Notes: a model not told the origin generated them from the letters alone. 64,000 nucleotides of DNA from Clostridia bacterium (GCA_017472695.1 JAFUOQ010000014.1:1-64000); one strand, 5' to 3'. Positions 37,534-45,969 are shown, counted from the stretch's first letter. Numbers and translations are program-made.

Positions 37534-38320
37534 TTGCTTGCTTGTTTCCCTCCTTTCTAATGTATTTTATATATTCAACATTTGAATTTTTTGCTCTCTC
37601 GCACATACATTCATAAACCTGATCGCGTAGATGCTTTCTTTGGTCCTTGGGAGAAAGATCTGTATTAGGGTAAAATGGTCCATCAATGTATGTTACAACA
37701 CATGGTTTCTTTGAAAACCTTCTTTTTTGATAAGTGTTTGTAAAACAAAACACGGGAACGTCAAGCTTTACCGGATAAGTAAAGGAAACATCTGTAAAGG
37801 GTCTTATTTTTGTGTAGTAAGGCCAAATGTGTGCCTCTGGATAAATGAGTACGCAATTCTTTTCCTTCACCCTTTGCTCAATAGCAGAAATGAAATTCTT
37901 GTATGCACCCTTTGTGTCAGGCAAGGGAAGAGCACCAAGATGTGGTGTTAGCTTGCCAAGCACAGGCATTGATACATTGTTAGCGTGAACAATAATGTAA
38001 TTGTGCTTTGGCATATTTAAAAAATGAGGCATCAAGGCGTCACCAATATCGTTTGTGTGATTTCCATAAAGAAAATATCCTGTAAACTTGAACTTCTTAA
38101 GTAATTTTTTGTTTACTATTCTTTGCCTTGCAATAAATTTAGAATAGAAGAAGGCTATTGGGGTAAAAACAGCTCTTAACCAAAATATGTGTGCAAGCTT
38201 ACCAAAAAACGAATCGCGAACATATAAGTAATTATCGTCAATAACACGTGGCGTAATTTGAGCGGTAGAGAACTCGTCGTTTAGTTCGTCTTGATAATAA
38301 ATAACCTTGCGCTTATCCAT
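37526..38320 (-). CDS. PlsC-type acyltransferase
   Basis: A 264-residue acyltransferase. Start at 38320 (AAGGAGG seven bases before) replaces a longer reading from 38377. A hydrophobic stretch (about 42-62) lies before motif I, which reads NHTNDIGD: the acid is six residues from His88 rather than the usual five, unless Asp91 serves. Motif III is YPEAHIWP, and PF.. motifs follow. First gene of the operon. Probably transfers a fatty acyl chain to a glycerolipid or glycolipid at the membrane; substrate unknown. Confidence 0.82.
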   Translation of the reverse strand: MDKRKVIYYQDELNDEFSTAQITPRVIDDNYLYVRDSFFGKLAHIFWLRAVFTPIAFFYSKFIARQRIVNKKLLKKFKFTGYFLYGNHTNDIGDALMPHFLNMPKHNYIIVHANNVSMPVLGKLTPHLGALPLPDTKGAYKNFISAIEQRVKEKNCVLIYPEAHIWPYYTKIRPFTDVSFTYPVKLDVPVFCFTNTYQKRRFSKKPCVVTYIDGPFYPNTDLSPKDQRKHLRDQVYECMCERAKNSNVEYIKYIRKEGNKQAND

Positions 38321-38367
38321 AGCCAACCTCCTTTTAGTATTGCGGTGTGACCACCATTTACATCTAA

Positions 38368-38396
38368 AATATATCAAAAGCAGCTATGAGAGTAAA
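38368..38396 (-). promoter_or_regulatory. Promoter of the GT8/PlsC operon
   Basis: Minus strand TTTACT (38391-38396), 17-bp spacer, TATATT (38368-38373). Confidence 0.65.
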
Positions 38397-38406
38397 GGAC
38401 ATAACT

Positions 38407-38425
38407 AATATTAGAGTCTAATATT
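38407..38425. promoter_or_regulatory. Perfect 19-bp palindrome between divergent promoters
   Basis: AATATTAGA-g-TCTAATATT: nine-base arms with a single central base. It lies ten bases upstream of the -35 of the GT8/PlsC operon and 65 bases upstream of the divergent XRE gene's promoter. A strong candidate operator for a dimeric regulator, possibly the XRE protein next door. Confidence 0.6.
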
Positions 38426-38489
38426 TCATTTCTCAACTCTTGTTTTGTGAGAAAACGACTCCACAAATTGTAGAATTTACAAAAAATAC

Positions 38490-38518
38490 TTGATTTTTGT
38501 ATGATATTGCGCTATAAT
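38490..38518 (+). promoter_or_regulatory. Promoter for the XRE regulator
   Basis: TTGATT (38490-38495), 17-bp spacer, TATAAT (38513-38518). Confidence 0.75.
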
Positions 38519-38592
38519 GTAGAGGTGTTAATAAAATAATAAATAAACTTACTGAAGGTTGACGAGCAATCGTTGGCGTTCGTGGAGGATTT

Positions 38593-39276
38593 ATGAAAGA
38601 TATTAAATCTGTAGTGTCGGCTAATCTTGGTGCTTTGCGCAAGCAACGCGGCATTACTCAAGCCGAGCTCGCAGAAAAACTAAATTATTCAGACAAGGCG
38701 ATTTCTAGATGGGAAAAGGGTGATACCTTACCGGATTTAAACGTACTTTACGAAATTTGCCAGTTTTATTGCATTACAATGAATGACCTTGTCAGCGAGG
38801 AGTGTATAGCTCCTCAAAAGCCTCAAACAAACAAGCATAAAAGAATGTATATTATATGGATGTGCATTTTAGCAGGAGTTTCGGTTTGGCTTTTTGCAAC
38901 AATTTGGTTTGTTGTCAATATGGTTAAATCTCCAAGTGAGGTTCTTTGGATCGCATTTTTATGGGCGATTCCATTTTCCTGTGGTGTTGTTATGATGATT
39001 GGCAGGACTATGTTTAACTGGATTGTGCACTTCATTCTTGGCTCAGTTACTGTTTGGTCCTCAATCGTTTCTACAATTTTGCATATATTATTCTTTACCA
39101 ATAGTGGTGACAACAGTATTTGGTTTTTGCTTATATTAGGTGTTCCACTTCAGGCGATGTTATTCCTATTCCAAAGGGTTTGGAAATCAAGAGTAATAGT
39201 TAAAACACAAGCGGAGGTAGAGGAAAATGCAAATAGGACAGAAGAATCAAATAAAATCGAAAATAACGCAGAATGA
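38593..39276 (+). CDS. XRE-family regulator with four transmembrane helices
   Basis: A 227-residue membrane-bound repressor-like protein. The HTH_3 domain lies at about 8-62 (LRKQRGITQAELAEKLNYSD then KAISRWEKG, a textbook XRE). Four hydrophobic helices occupy about 83-200, and the tail is acidic. XRE-plus-membrane proteins are frequent in Clostridia and are thought to link envelope state to transcription. It is divergent from the GT8/PlsC operon, so control of that operon is plausible. GGAGG ribosome binding site. Confidence 0.87.
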   Translation: MKDIKSVVSANLGALRKQRGITQAELAEKLNYSDKAISRWEKGDTLPDLNVLYEICQFYCITMNDLVSEECIAPQKPQTNKHKRMYIIWMCILAGVSVWLFATIWFVVNMVKSPSEVLWIAFLWAIPFSCGVVMMIGRTMFNWIVHFILGSVTVWSSIVSTILHILFFTNSGDNSIWFLLILGVPLQAMLFLFQRVWKSRVIVKTQAEVEENANRTEESNKIENNAE

Positions 39277-39616
39277 TACCGCAAAGGTATTTGGCAGTGG
39301 TGAGCTTTTAGTTCTTGCCACCCCTCGTATGATTGCTCTTATGGAGGAATGTGCTTATAAGTGCATAAGCGCAGATTTGGAAAGTGGGGCATCAACCGTC
39401 GGTACTTTCATAAACGTAAAGCATTTGAGTGCAACTCCTGTTGGTATGGAGGTCACAGTTGAGGCTGAAATTACCGAAATTGACGGGAGACGTGTCTGTT
39501 TTTCAGTAAAAGCATACGATGAATGTGGTCTTATCGGCGAGGGTACACACGAAAGATTCGTGGTGTATAGCGAGAAGTTCACTGATAAAGCCTATGCAAA
39601 ATTAGAAATAAAATAA
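39227..39616 (+). CDS. FlK-like hot-dog thioesterase
   Basis: A 129-residue hot-dog-fold protein of the fluoroacetyl-CoA-thioesterase-like group. The pattern ATPRMIALMEECAY on the central helix, STVGTFINVKHLSATPVGM and GEGTHERFVV at the end are typical. It should hydrolyse a small acyl-CoA. The start overlaps the preceding gene by 50 bases but has a good GGAGG site (39212-39216) and the family's N-terminal length, so the overlap seems real. Confidence 0.83.
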   Translation: MQIGQKNQIKSKITQNDTAKVFGSGELLVLATPRMIALMEECAYKCISADLESGASTVGTFINVKHLSATPVGMEVTVEAEITEIDGRRVCFSVKAYDECGLIGEGTHERFVVYSEKFTDKAYAKLEIK

Positions 39617-39690
39617 AAAAGATAACCGCAATGGCGCGTACGCTAAAAGACGGTTTTTGAAATTTAATAGAATATGGTACCTACCGACAG

Positions 39691-39730
39691 GAAAAGGACG
39701 AGGAATTGTTAAAATTCCTCGTCCTTTTTA
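39691..39730. terminator. Long-stem terminator, probably bidirectional
   Basis: AAAAGGACGAGGAATT pairs perfectly with AATTCCTCGTCCTTTT around a five-base loop, followed by TTTTTA on the plus strand. The minus strand has a weaker T tract. Confidence 0.85.
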
Positions 39731-39738
39731 TACGATTA

Positions 39739-39937
39739 TCAAATGTAAATTCTCATCAATATTTTTTCTTTGTTGTTTTTTGGATCAAATTCAGGAAAAC
39801 AAAGCAAATAGTAGTTGCACTCGTCGCAACAACACTCAAAGCCTGGCTCGCCGTTCTTAAGACAAATGGCACATTCTCCGGGCGTGAGTTCTATGCGGGT
39901 AATATCAACAACCTTTTTTTGGAATATTCTTGCTCAT
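39739..39937 (-). pseudogene. Small Cys-rich protein gene with a +1 shift in an A7 tract
   Basis: The minus strand opens MSKNIPKK at 39937 and, if one A is removed from the seven-A run (39914-39920), continues VVDITRIELTPGECAICLK and NGEPGFECCCDECNYYLLC to a stop at 39739, about 65 residues with a CxxC, CCC and CxxC pattern suggesting metal binding. As written the frame ends after ten codons. It could be a real mutation, a base error, or a slippage-expressed gene. Family not identified with certainty. No good ribosome binding site is seen. Confidence 0.5.
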
Positions 39938-39959
39938 ATATTCTCATATCATTATAAAA

Positions 39960-40297
39960 AAAGTGTGCCAACCGAAGTTGCCGCACTGAAAAACGCAAAC
40001 TCCAAGTTGTCGCCAAAAAATCTTTTAATAGTATAGGTTAGTATAAAATTAAGCAGGAGTCGCGTTTTTACCAAAATACCGCATTTCAGACCCATTGAGT
40101 TTAACTTATCTTGAAATATTTGCATAGCAATGAAGCCTTATCAGCTGCTGGGTTTCCCTCTGGCACTAAGGTCATTGAAAAAGCACCATAGAAGAAACAC
40201 CTGTTTCGTATTGCTCCTTTATGTCCTCACATATCTTCAAGGGAGAAGATAAAAATGAATAAAATATGAAAACTTATTAAAAATATCAAAAAAACTC
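39960..40297. other. Intergenic region, no intact gene seen
   Basis: About 340 bases without an intact ORF. On the minus strand, pieces in three frames join to a protein-like text (ETGVSS..., MTLVPEGNPAADKASLLCKYF then QDKLNSMGLKCG), which hints at a decayed coding sequence, but I cannot name it. No RNA gene or clear regulatory site recognised. Confidence 0.3.
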
Positions 40298-40326
40298 TTG
40301 ACAAAAAAAGAGCAATGGCATATAAT
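40298..40326 (+). promoter_or_regulatory. Promoter for the CofE-like gene
   Basis: TTGACA (40298-40303), 17-bp spacer, TATAAT (40321-40326): full consensus. A small hairpin TCGGT-aaaa-ACCGA (40348-40361) lies in the leader. Confidence 0.85.
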
Positions 40327-40383
40327 TTATATGTTATTATATACAGGTCGGTAAAAACCGATGAATTTAGGAGTGTAAAGCTT

Positions 40384-41577
40384 ATGAGTCGTATGGTCGG
40401 TACAGTTTCACGCGGAGTGCGTGCACCAATTATCAGAAAAGGTGATGATATTGTCAAAATTGTTACAGAATCTGTACTTGAAGCATCAAAGGATGCAGGT
40501 TTTGAAATTCAAAATAGAGATATTATTGCAATGACCGAGGCAATCGTTGCTCGTGCGCAAGGTAACTATGCATCAGTTGACGATATTGCCACTGATGTTA
40601 AGGCAAAGCTTGGTGGAGAAACAATTGGTGTTATTTTTCCAATTCTTAGCCGTAATCGTTTTGCTATTTGCTTGCGTGGTATTGCAAAGGGCGCAAAAAA
40701 GGTTGTGCTTATGCTCTCATATCCATCTGACGAGGTTGGTAACCATCTAGTTTCTCTCGACGCACTTGACGAAAAGGGTGTTGACCCATACCGTGATGTC
40801 CTTGACCTCAAGAAATATCGTGAGCTTTTTGGATATGAAAAGCACACATTTACAGGCGTTGACTATGTTGAATATTATAAAGAGCTAATTACTGATTGTG
40901 GTGCAGAGGCAGAGATTATTTTCGCTAACGATCCACGCGCAGTTCTTAACTATACAAAAAATGTTATTACATGTGATATTCACTCAAGAGCTCGTTCAAA
41001 GAGACTTCTAAAGGCTGCTGGTGCTGAAAGAGTGTTCGGTCTTGACGAGATTATGAATGCTCCAATCAATGGTAGTGGCTATAACGCTGATTATGGACTC
41101 CTTGGTTCAAACAAGGCAACAGAGGATCAAGTTAAGCTGTTCCCACGTGATTGCCAACCAATTGTTGACGCAGTTCAAAAGAACATTTTTGAGGCAACAG
41201 GCAAGGTTGTTGAGGTTATGGTTTATGGTGATGGCGCGTTTAAGGATCCAGTTGGTAAGATTTGGGAGCTTGCAGACCCAGTTGTTTCACCAGCTTACAC
41301 ACAAGGACTTGAAGGCACACCAAATGAGCTTAAGCTCAAATATTTAGCAGATAACGAATTTGGAGGACTTTCAGGCGAAGCTCTCAAGGATGCAATTAAG
41401 GAAAAAATCAAGGCAAAGGATGACAACCTCGTTGGTAAAATGGCATCCGAGGGTACAACTCCAAGACGCTTGACAGACCTTATCGGTTCACTATGTGATT
41501 TAACATCTGGCTCAGGCGACAAGGGAACACCTATCGTATTTATTCAAGGTTATTTTGATAACTACACAGCAGAATAA
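40384..41577 (+). CDS. Coenzyme F420-0:L-glutamate ligase-like protein (CofE family)
   Basis: A 397-residue protein of the F420 ligase family (PF01996 type), recognisable by RAPIIRKGDDIVKIV, an AMTEAIVARAQGNY strand, DIHSRARSKRLLKAAG and MVYGDGAFKDPVGKIWELADP. True CofE is about 250 residues; this longer clostridial version occurs in organisms without known F420, so the substrate may differ. It probably adds an amino acid to a carboxylate using a nucleotide. The ATG at 40384 is chosen for its AGGAG site. Monocistronic, strong promoter, suggesting a housekeeping role. Confidence 0.85.
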   Translation: MSRMVGTVSRGVRAPIIRKGDDIVKIVTESVLEASKDAGFEIQNRDIIAMTEAIVARAQGNYASVDDIATDVKAKLGGETIGVIFPILSRNRFAICLRGIAKGAKKVVLMLSYPSDEVGNHLVSLDALDEKGVDPYRDVLDLKKYRELFGYEKHTFTGVDYVEYYKELITDCGAEAEIIFANDPRAVLNYTKNVITCDIHSRARSKRLLKAAGAERVFGLDEIMNAPINGSGYNADYGLLGSNKATEDQVKLFPRDCQPIVDAVQKNIFEATGKVVEVMVYGDGAFKDPVGKIWELADPVVSPAYTQGLEGTPNELKLKYLADNEFGGLSGEALKDAIKEKIKAKDDNLVGKMASEGTTPRRLTDLIGSLCDLTSGSGDKGTPIVFIQGYFDNYTAE

Positions 41578-41580
41578 TTA

Positions 41581-41612
41581 AAAAGGATTTGCGATTTCGC
41601 AAATCCTTTTTT
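41581..41612. terminator. Bidirectional terminator
   Basis: AAAAGGATTTGCGA-ttTCGCAAATCCTTTTTT; serves both the CofE-like gene and the convergent hydrolase. Confidence 0.9.
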
Positions 41613-41615
41613 GTC

Positions 41616-43895
41616 TTAGTAAATCCAGCTTATTTCATCAAACCCGAAAAACGTCTCACTTGTTGATGGAGTCCTGCGCCATTGGGATTGCTTTGCATTT
41701 TTGTCCCAATAGTCAACATCACCAAAAATTGGCCCTATGCTTGAAAACTGTACTATTTTTAGTTCTATTTCCTTACCATAAAGCTCATTTTCAATGTTGA
41801 ATATATATGGTGCGGTTATTTTTTCACCCAAAAGCTCGTCGCCAAGATAGAGTAGTGTATATAGCTTTGTTCCTGAAAGCTCAACTCCCTTAACCCCTTG
41901 TGGCACTTTTATCCTTGCTGAAAATTCCACTTTTCCAAAATCATTGAATTTTTCACCAGCTTGGTAAGTCTTTTTTCGTTTGGAAAGCTCTACGCCACAG
42001 GTATCTCCGTTTATAATGTTGGCAGAAAAATCGCCAATCACCATAGCACTTGGCATATATTTCAAGTCGTTTTTACCTTCAATTATGATGCTTTTCGCCT
42101 TAACGCTTTGCATGTCCGTTATATTATAATGCTCACAAATGCCTTGTGGCAAAGGATTATAATCAAAGTTGAATTTAGGGCAAATACCGTCGATTTTTAT
42201 GCTCGTGTTCTTGCGTACAGCAAAGCATATGTTAAATTCATCATTGGCACAAACAAAAGCATCTTTGGAGTCATTTAGGTACATAAGACGCACAATGTTT
42301 GGGTTACAATAATTTACTTTGAAGGATGCATTTAAGCATTCTTTTTTTGTTATCAAATCGTTTTCGTCCGAGAGGGTAGCGTGTTCGCCTAAGTAAACAG
42401 CCTTGCCATCAATTATATAATTTCCTTTAGGAGCAAAAAGATTAAGTATAATAGACGTTCCGCCAATAAAGCGCCTTCTAAATATGCCCTTAACAAAATT
42501 TCCGTCAATGTCGGTTATCGCATTTTTATCAAATGCTTTAATAGCATTTTCAAGGCTAATCGCTTCGCCGTTTAAGATAAGCTCAAGCTTGTCGCTAAGT
42601 TTAATTATAGGCGCGTCGGTTGGCACTTCGTCAGTTATATATTTCCATTGAATTCCACGATATGAAAGTTCATTTATAAGCGAGAAAAGAATAGTCAAAT
42701 CAAAATCGCGTGATGCATTTTTTAGGCTAATTTCAGTAGGAAATCTAATATAAACATCAGGAATGTAATCCTTTTTGGCAAGATCACAAGCCACTTTGGC
42801 ATCGTTTGATAAAAGACGCATACCACTAAAATCAGGCTGAGCCACCGCAAAATCGCTAAAGTAATCACAAACATGCATGTTTCCCGAAATGTCCATATGG
42901 GAAATCGCTAAGAAGTAGTGGTCGATTTTGTGACAAGCAGCCAAATAGAGCATACACTTTTTCTTTGTGTAGGACATATCACAAGGACCAAGGGCAAAAA
43001 GCTCTGCCATAGCCCCATTTTCTTTTGTGGCATATTCTATTCCACCTAAAAGTGCCATTAGTGTTCGATCCTCAAAGCAAGTGGCAATTTCGTCAATGCC
43101 AGGTAAAGCAAAGGCAGAAAGATTTTTCAAAAAATCTCCATTATATCTAACGGAATAAAACGGCTCATTGTCGCACATTAAATGCCCTGTCATTAAAATG
43201 CCGTGTGATTTGCACCAGCTTGAAATCTTATCTATATAAGCTTCTTTAAATCTAAGAGAGGCAAGATTCATTACATTTTTGCAAAAATTATCGTTTTGGG
43301 AATGTAAATCGTCAAAAAACTCCTTGCCATATACTTGTTTATAGTCATTTTCCATTCCGTCATAATATGGCAAATAGCCGTTTTGCGCGCAATAGCCAAT
43401 GGAGGGCTCATCGGTAAAAATACCCTTTATTACAGTGCCAAAATAATTGCCAAACCGCTTGTAATATTCCTCGTGAGTTAGAGAAATAAAGTAGTTAACC
43501 GCTTGGGGATTCATCAAGTCAGGGAAAAATTTTTCACCAAAAATATCGGAATTGTGCTTTGATTTACAGCTTATTTTGCCAATATCATCGCCATCAATTT
43601 TTATCGATTTTAAGCGAAAGCTTTCGTTCGCAGTAACCTTGCCCTTTGCATCTCCCGACGGCCAGTTAAAGTCATCATAAAGCCAAATTGACATCTTGAG
43701 CGTTTCGGCACTCTTTATAAAATTCCCAATAGCCTCAAACCATTCCTCACTTAAATACTCAATTAAGCAACCTGAACGGGGATAAATCAGCACACTTTCA
43801 ATGCCATTTTCTTTTAAACCATTTAAATATCTAAATATGTCATTTCTGCTTGGCTTGCCAACCAAGGCAGTCATTGTAATTAATGGGCTTTTCAT
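41616..43895 (-). CDS. GH106-like glycoside hydrolase (alpha-L-rhamnosidase-like)
   Basis: A 759-residue protein without signal peptide. The N-terminal TIM-barrel part begins GKPSRNDIFRYLNGLKENGI and has YPRSGCLIEYLSEEWFE, IWLYDDFNWPSGDAKG and KGIFTDEPSIGY, a pattern seen in GH106-type rhamnosidase relatives. The C-terminal ~300 residues are beta-rich, with a final galactose-binding-like module. Candidate acids lie in FTDEP and YDDFNWP but I cannot assign them. Cytoplasmic location implies it works on imported oligosaccharides. The gene is divergent from the ADP-ribosylglycohydrolase. Confidence 0.65.
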   Translation of the reverse strand: MKSPLITMTALVGKPSRNDIFRYLNGLKENGIESVLIYPRSGCLIEYLSEEWFEAIGNFIKSAETLKMSIWLYDDFNWPSGDAKGKVTANESFRLKSIKIDGDDIGKISCKSKHNSDIFGEKFFPDLMNPQAVNYFISLTHEEYYKRFGNYFGTVIKGIFTDEPSIGYCAQNGYLPYYDGMENDYKQVYGKEFFDDLHSQNDNFCKNVMNLASLRFKEAYIDKISSWCKSHGILMTGHLMCDNEPFYSVRYNGDFLKNLSAFALPGIDEIATCFEDRTLMALLGGIEYATKENGAMAELFALGPCDMSYTKKKCMLYLAACHKIDHYFLAISHMDISGNMHVCDYFSDFAVAQPDFSGMRLLSNDAKVACDLAKKDYIPDVYIRFPTEISLKNASRDFDLTILFSLINELSYRGIQWKYITDEVPTDAPIIKLSDKLELILNGEAISLENAIKAFDKNAITDIDGNFVKGIFRRRFIGGTSIILNLFAPKGNYIIDGKAVYLGEHATLSDENDLITKKECLNASFKVNYCNPNIVRLMYLNDSKDAFVCANDEFNICFAVRKNTSIKIDGICPKFNFDYNPLPQGICEHYNITDMQSVKAKSIIIEGKNDLKYMPSAMVIGDFSANIINGDTCGVELSKRKKTYQAGEKFNDFGKVEFSARIKVPQGVKGVELSGTKLYTLLYLGDELLGEKITAPYIFNIENELYGKEIELKIVQFSSIGPIFGDVDYWDKNAKQSQWRRTPSTSETFFGFDEISWIY

Positions 43896-43931
43896 AATAG
43901 TCCCATCCTTTCGCTGGCTGTGTTTAATAGA

Positions 43932-43960
43932 ATTATATCATAGCTTATATAAATTTTCAA
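43932..43960 (-). promoter_or_regulatory. Promoter for the GH106-like gene
   Basis: Minus strand TTGAAA (43955-43960), 17-bp spacer, TATAAT (43932-43937). Only 18 bases separate it from the divergent promoter at 43979. Confidence 0.75.
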
Positions 43961-43978
43961 TAAAAAGCCCATATATAT

Positions 43979-44007
43979 TTGACATTTTAATACAAAAGTG
44001 ATAAAAT
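43979..44007 (+). promoter_or_regulatory. Promoter for the ADP-ribosylglycohydrolase
   Basis: TTGACA (43979-43984), 17-bp spacer, TAAAAT (44002-44007). Confidence 0.7.
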
Positions 44008-44045
44008 TATTTTAATGAAAAATTATTAAACTGTGAGGGGATACT

Positions 44046-45425
44046 ATGCCAGGATACGCAAGCTATAAAACACTATATAAGGAAGAATACGATGCATTAC
44101 GAGACGAGGGCTATGATGTTGAAAAATATGTTCAGCCAAGTCCAGATGCCGAGGGCTTTTTGCCTTTTCCAAATGAATGCGATAGCTATAATGAAGGCGA
44201 GAATAGAGAATTTTGGAAAAAGGCTTACTATAATTTAATTAAGGTAAGAGAAACACCAATAATTCATGGTTACCCATATGTTGAACCAAATGACTTTGAT
44301 GAAATTATAAAAGAAGCTTCTCCTATGCCAAGTCTTGAACCACTTTCAGATGAGGAATATCAAAATAGACTAAAGGGTGCATTTCTTGGTAGATGTGCAG
44401 CCGTTATTTTAGGCAAGCCGCTTGAAATGGGTATGAATAAGGAAGAAATTAGAGAATATCTAGAAAGCGTTGGCGAATACCCACTTAACGATTTTGTTTC
44501 TGCATACTCGGAAAAGCTAGATAAAAGACTTCGTGAGGACTGTATATACTCAACTAAGGGAAATGTTAAGTTCGCACAGCCCGACGATGATATCAACTAC
44601 ACATTATTAGCATTGAACCTAGCAGAAACCCATCCAAATGGCTTTAAAAGAGCAGATGTTGGTTGGAACTGGCTTGATAATATTTCATATCATTGGTGCT
44701 GGTGTGCATCTCGCCAAGCCTACTATAATATGGTTTCACTTGATGACACAAGGGATACTGACGAGCAAATTAATGAAATTCCATACAAGCTAAACCCTTG
44801 GAGAGAATGTATTGACGGTCAAATTCGTACTGATTTTTGGGGATATATTCACCCAAGCGACCTTCTTTCCGCCGCTCGTGATGCGTATGTTGATTGCTCA
44901 TTTAGCTTAACTAAAAACGGCATTTATGGTGGTATGTTTGTGGCAGGCGCAATAGCAGGCGCTATGTCAAAAAATCCAAGTGTTGATTTAATTATCAAAT
45001 CAGGTCTTTCAGTAATTCCTAAAAAATCAAGACTTTATGAGGCAGTAACACTAGTTTGCGCTTGGTGGGACGAATATAAGGATTGGGAAAAGGTAGCCGA
45101 CAAGGTTTACGAAAAATATGGACATCTTCCATTTGCTGCAACCATAAACAATATGGCAATGGTAACGCTTGGCATTGTTGCCGGTGAGCTTGACTATACA
45201 AAGAGCATAACAATTGCTACTATGTGTGGCATAGATACTGACTGTAACGCAGGAACAGTTGGTAGTATAGTTGGAGCAGCCCTAGGAATTGATAATGTCC
45301 CAGCCCGTTGGTATGAGCCATTAAATGACACAATCAAAAGCACAGTTGCTGCATTTGGAGAGTGCAAAATTTCCGATATAGTTAGTAGAATAAGCACTAT
45401 GAAAAATAAAGGCTATCATTCATAA
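44046..45425 (+). CDS. ADP-ribosylglycohydrolase-family protein
   Basis: A 459-residue protein. An N-terminal region of about 105 residues (PGYASYKTLYKEEYDALRDE) precedes the ARH/DraG helical fold, which carries the dinuclear magnesium motifs PDDDINYT (179-186) and GIDTDCNAGTVGSIVGA (395-411). The DDD and DTD pairs are intact, so hydrolase activity is expected. In sugar-degrading clusters such proteins may act on glycosides or nucleoside-like substrates instead of ADP-ribosylated proteins. It has its own promoter and terminator and is divergent from the GH106-like gene. Confidence 0.87.
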   Translation: MPGYASYKTLYKEEYDALRDEGYDVEKYVQPSPDAEGFLPFPNECDSYNEGENREFWKKAYYNLIKVRETPIIHGYPYVEPNDFDEIIKEASPMPSLEPLSDEEYQNRLKGAFLGRCAAVILGKPLEMGMNKEEIREYLESVGEYPLNDFVSAYSEKLDKRLREDCIYSTKGNVKFAQPDDDINYTLLALNLAETHPNGFKRADVGWNWLDNISYHWCWCASRQAYYNMVSLDDTRDTDEQINEIPYKLNPWRECIDGQIRTDFWGYIHPSDLLSAARDAYVDCSFSLTKNGIYGGMFVAGAIAGAMSKNPSVDLIIKSGLSVIPKKSRLYEAVTLVCAWWDEYKDWEKVADKVYEKYGHLPFAATINNMAMVTLGIVAGELDYTKSITIATMCGIDTDCNAGTVGSIVGAALGIDNVPARWYEPLNDTIKSTVAAFGECKISDIVSRISTMKNKGYHS

Positions 45426-45455
45426 AATCGCACACTCCCTAAAGGATTTTAATAG

Positions 45456-45482
45456 AAAAAGCACGCATTTGCGTGCTTTTTT
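45456..45482. terminator. Bidirectional terminator (first of a twin pair)
   Basis: AAAAAGCACGCA-tt-TGCGTGCTTTTTT. Nearly identical to the hairpin at 46067-46093 on the other side of the XRE gene. Confidence 0.9.
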
Positions 45483-45969
45483 ATGTTGTCGTGCCAATTA
45501 CTAAAACAAGAATAATGATTAAAAATATGATAACTCTAGATATAACATAAGGAAGAATATATTTGCGTGATTCAAGTCTTTTGTATTTTGGCTTTGATAG
45601 TAGAGCAAAAATAATATATCCAACTGCACAAATTGAGCTAGTAATAGTTAGAGGTAGCAATTCAGAAATACTTCCAAATATTGCAAATGCAATTGTCATG
45701 CCTAAAAAGACCATAGCAACAATATACATCTTACGTGCAAATTTTAATTCGAGCAGGCGTTTGCCCTCAATAGCTTCATCAGAAACTAATTCGTCCAAGC
45801 TTACATTAAAGGTTTTTGAAATCAGCTTTAAGCTGTCAATATTAGGGAAGCCCTTGTCAGTTTCCCATTTGGAAATCGCCCCTCTTGTAACATAGAGCTT
45901 AATTGCCAATTCCTCTTGAGTAAGTCCATTATCGATTCTTAATTTTTTAAGTTTTTCACCAAAGGTCAT
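45481..45969 (-). CDS. XRE-family regulator with C-terminal transmembrane helices
   Basis: A 162-residue protein. HTH_3 domain at about 3-60 (LRIDNGLTQEELAIKLYVTR then GAISKWETDKG), followed by three hydrophobic helices (about 80-98, 104-122, 138-160). Same architecture as the regulator at 38593. Its stop lies in the T tract of the shared terminator. It is bracketed by twin terminators and located between the ADP-ribosylglycohydrolase and the GH2 genes, but nothing shows that it controls them. Confidence 0.85.
   Translation of the reverse strand: MTFGEKLKKLRIDNGLTQEELAIKLYVTRGAISKWETDKGFPNIDSLKLISKTFNVSLDELVSDEAIEGKRLLELKFARKMYIVAMVFLGMTIAFAIFGSISELLPLTITSSICAVGYIIFALLSKPKYKRLESRKYILPYVISRVIIFLIIILVLVIGTTT

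Noticed and set aside
39657..40036. Three overlapping plus-strand open frames
   Set aside because: They overlap the long terminator and the antisense of the Cys-rich gene, lack ribosome binding sites and look non-coding.
40384..41577. True coenzyme F420 biosynthesis
   Set aside because: No other cof gene is in the window and the protein is much longer than CofE; only family similarity is claimed.
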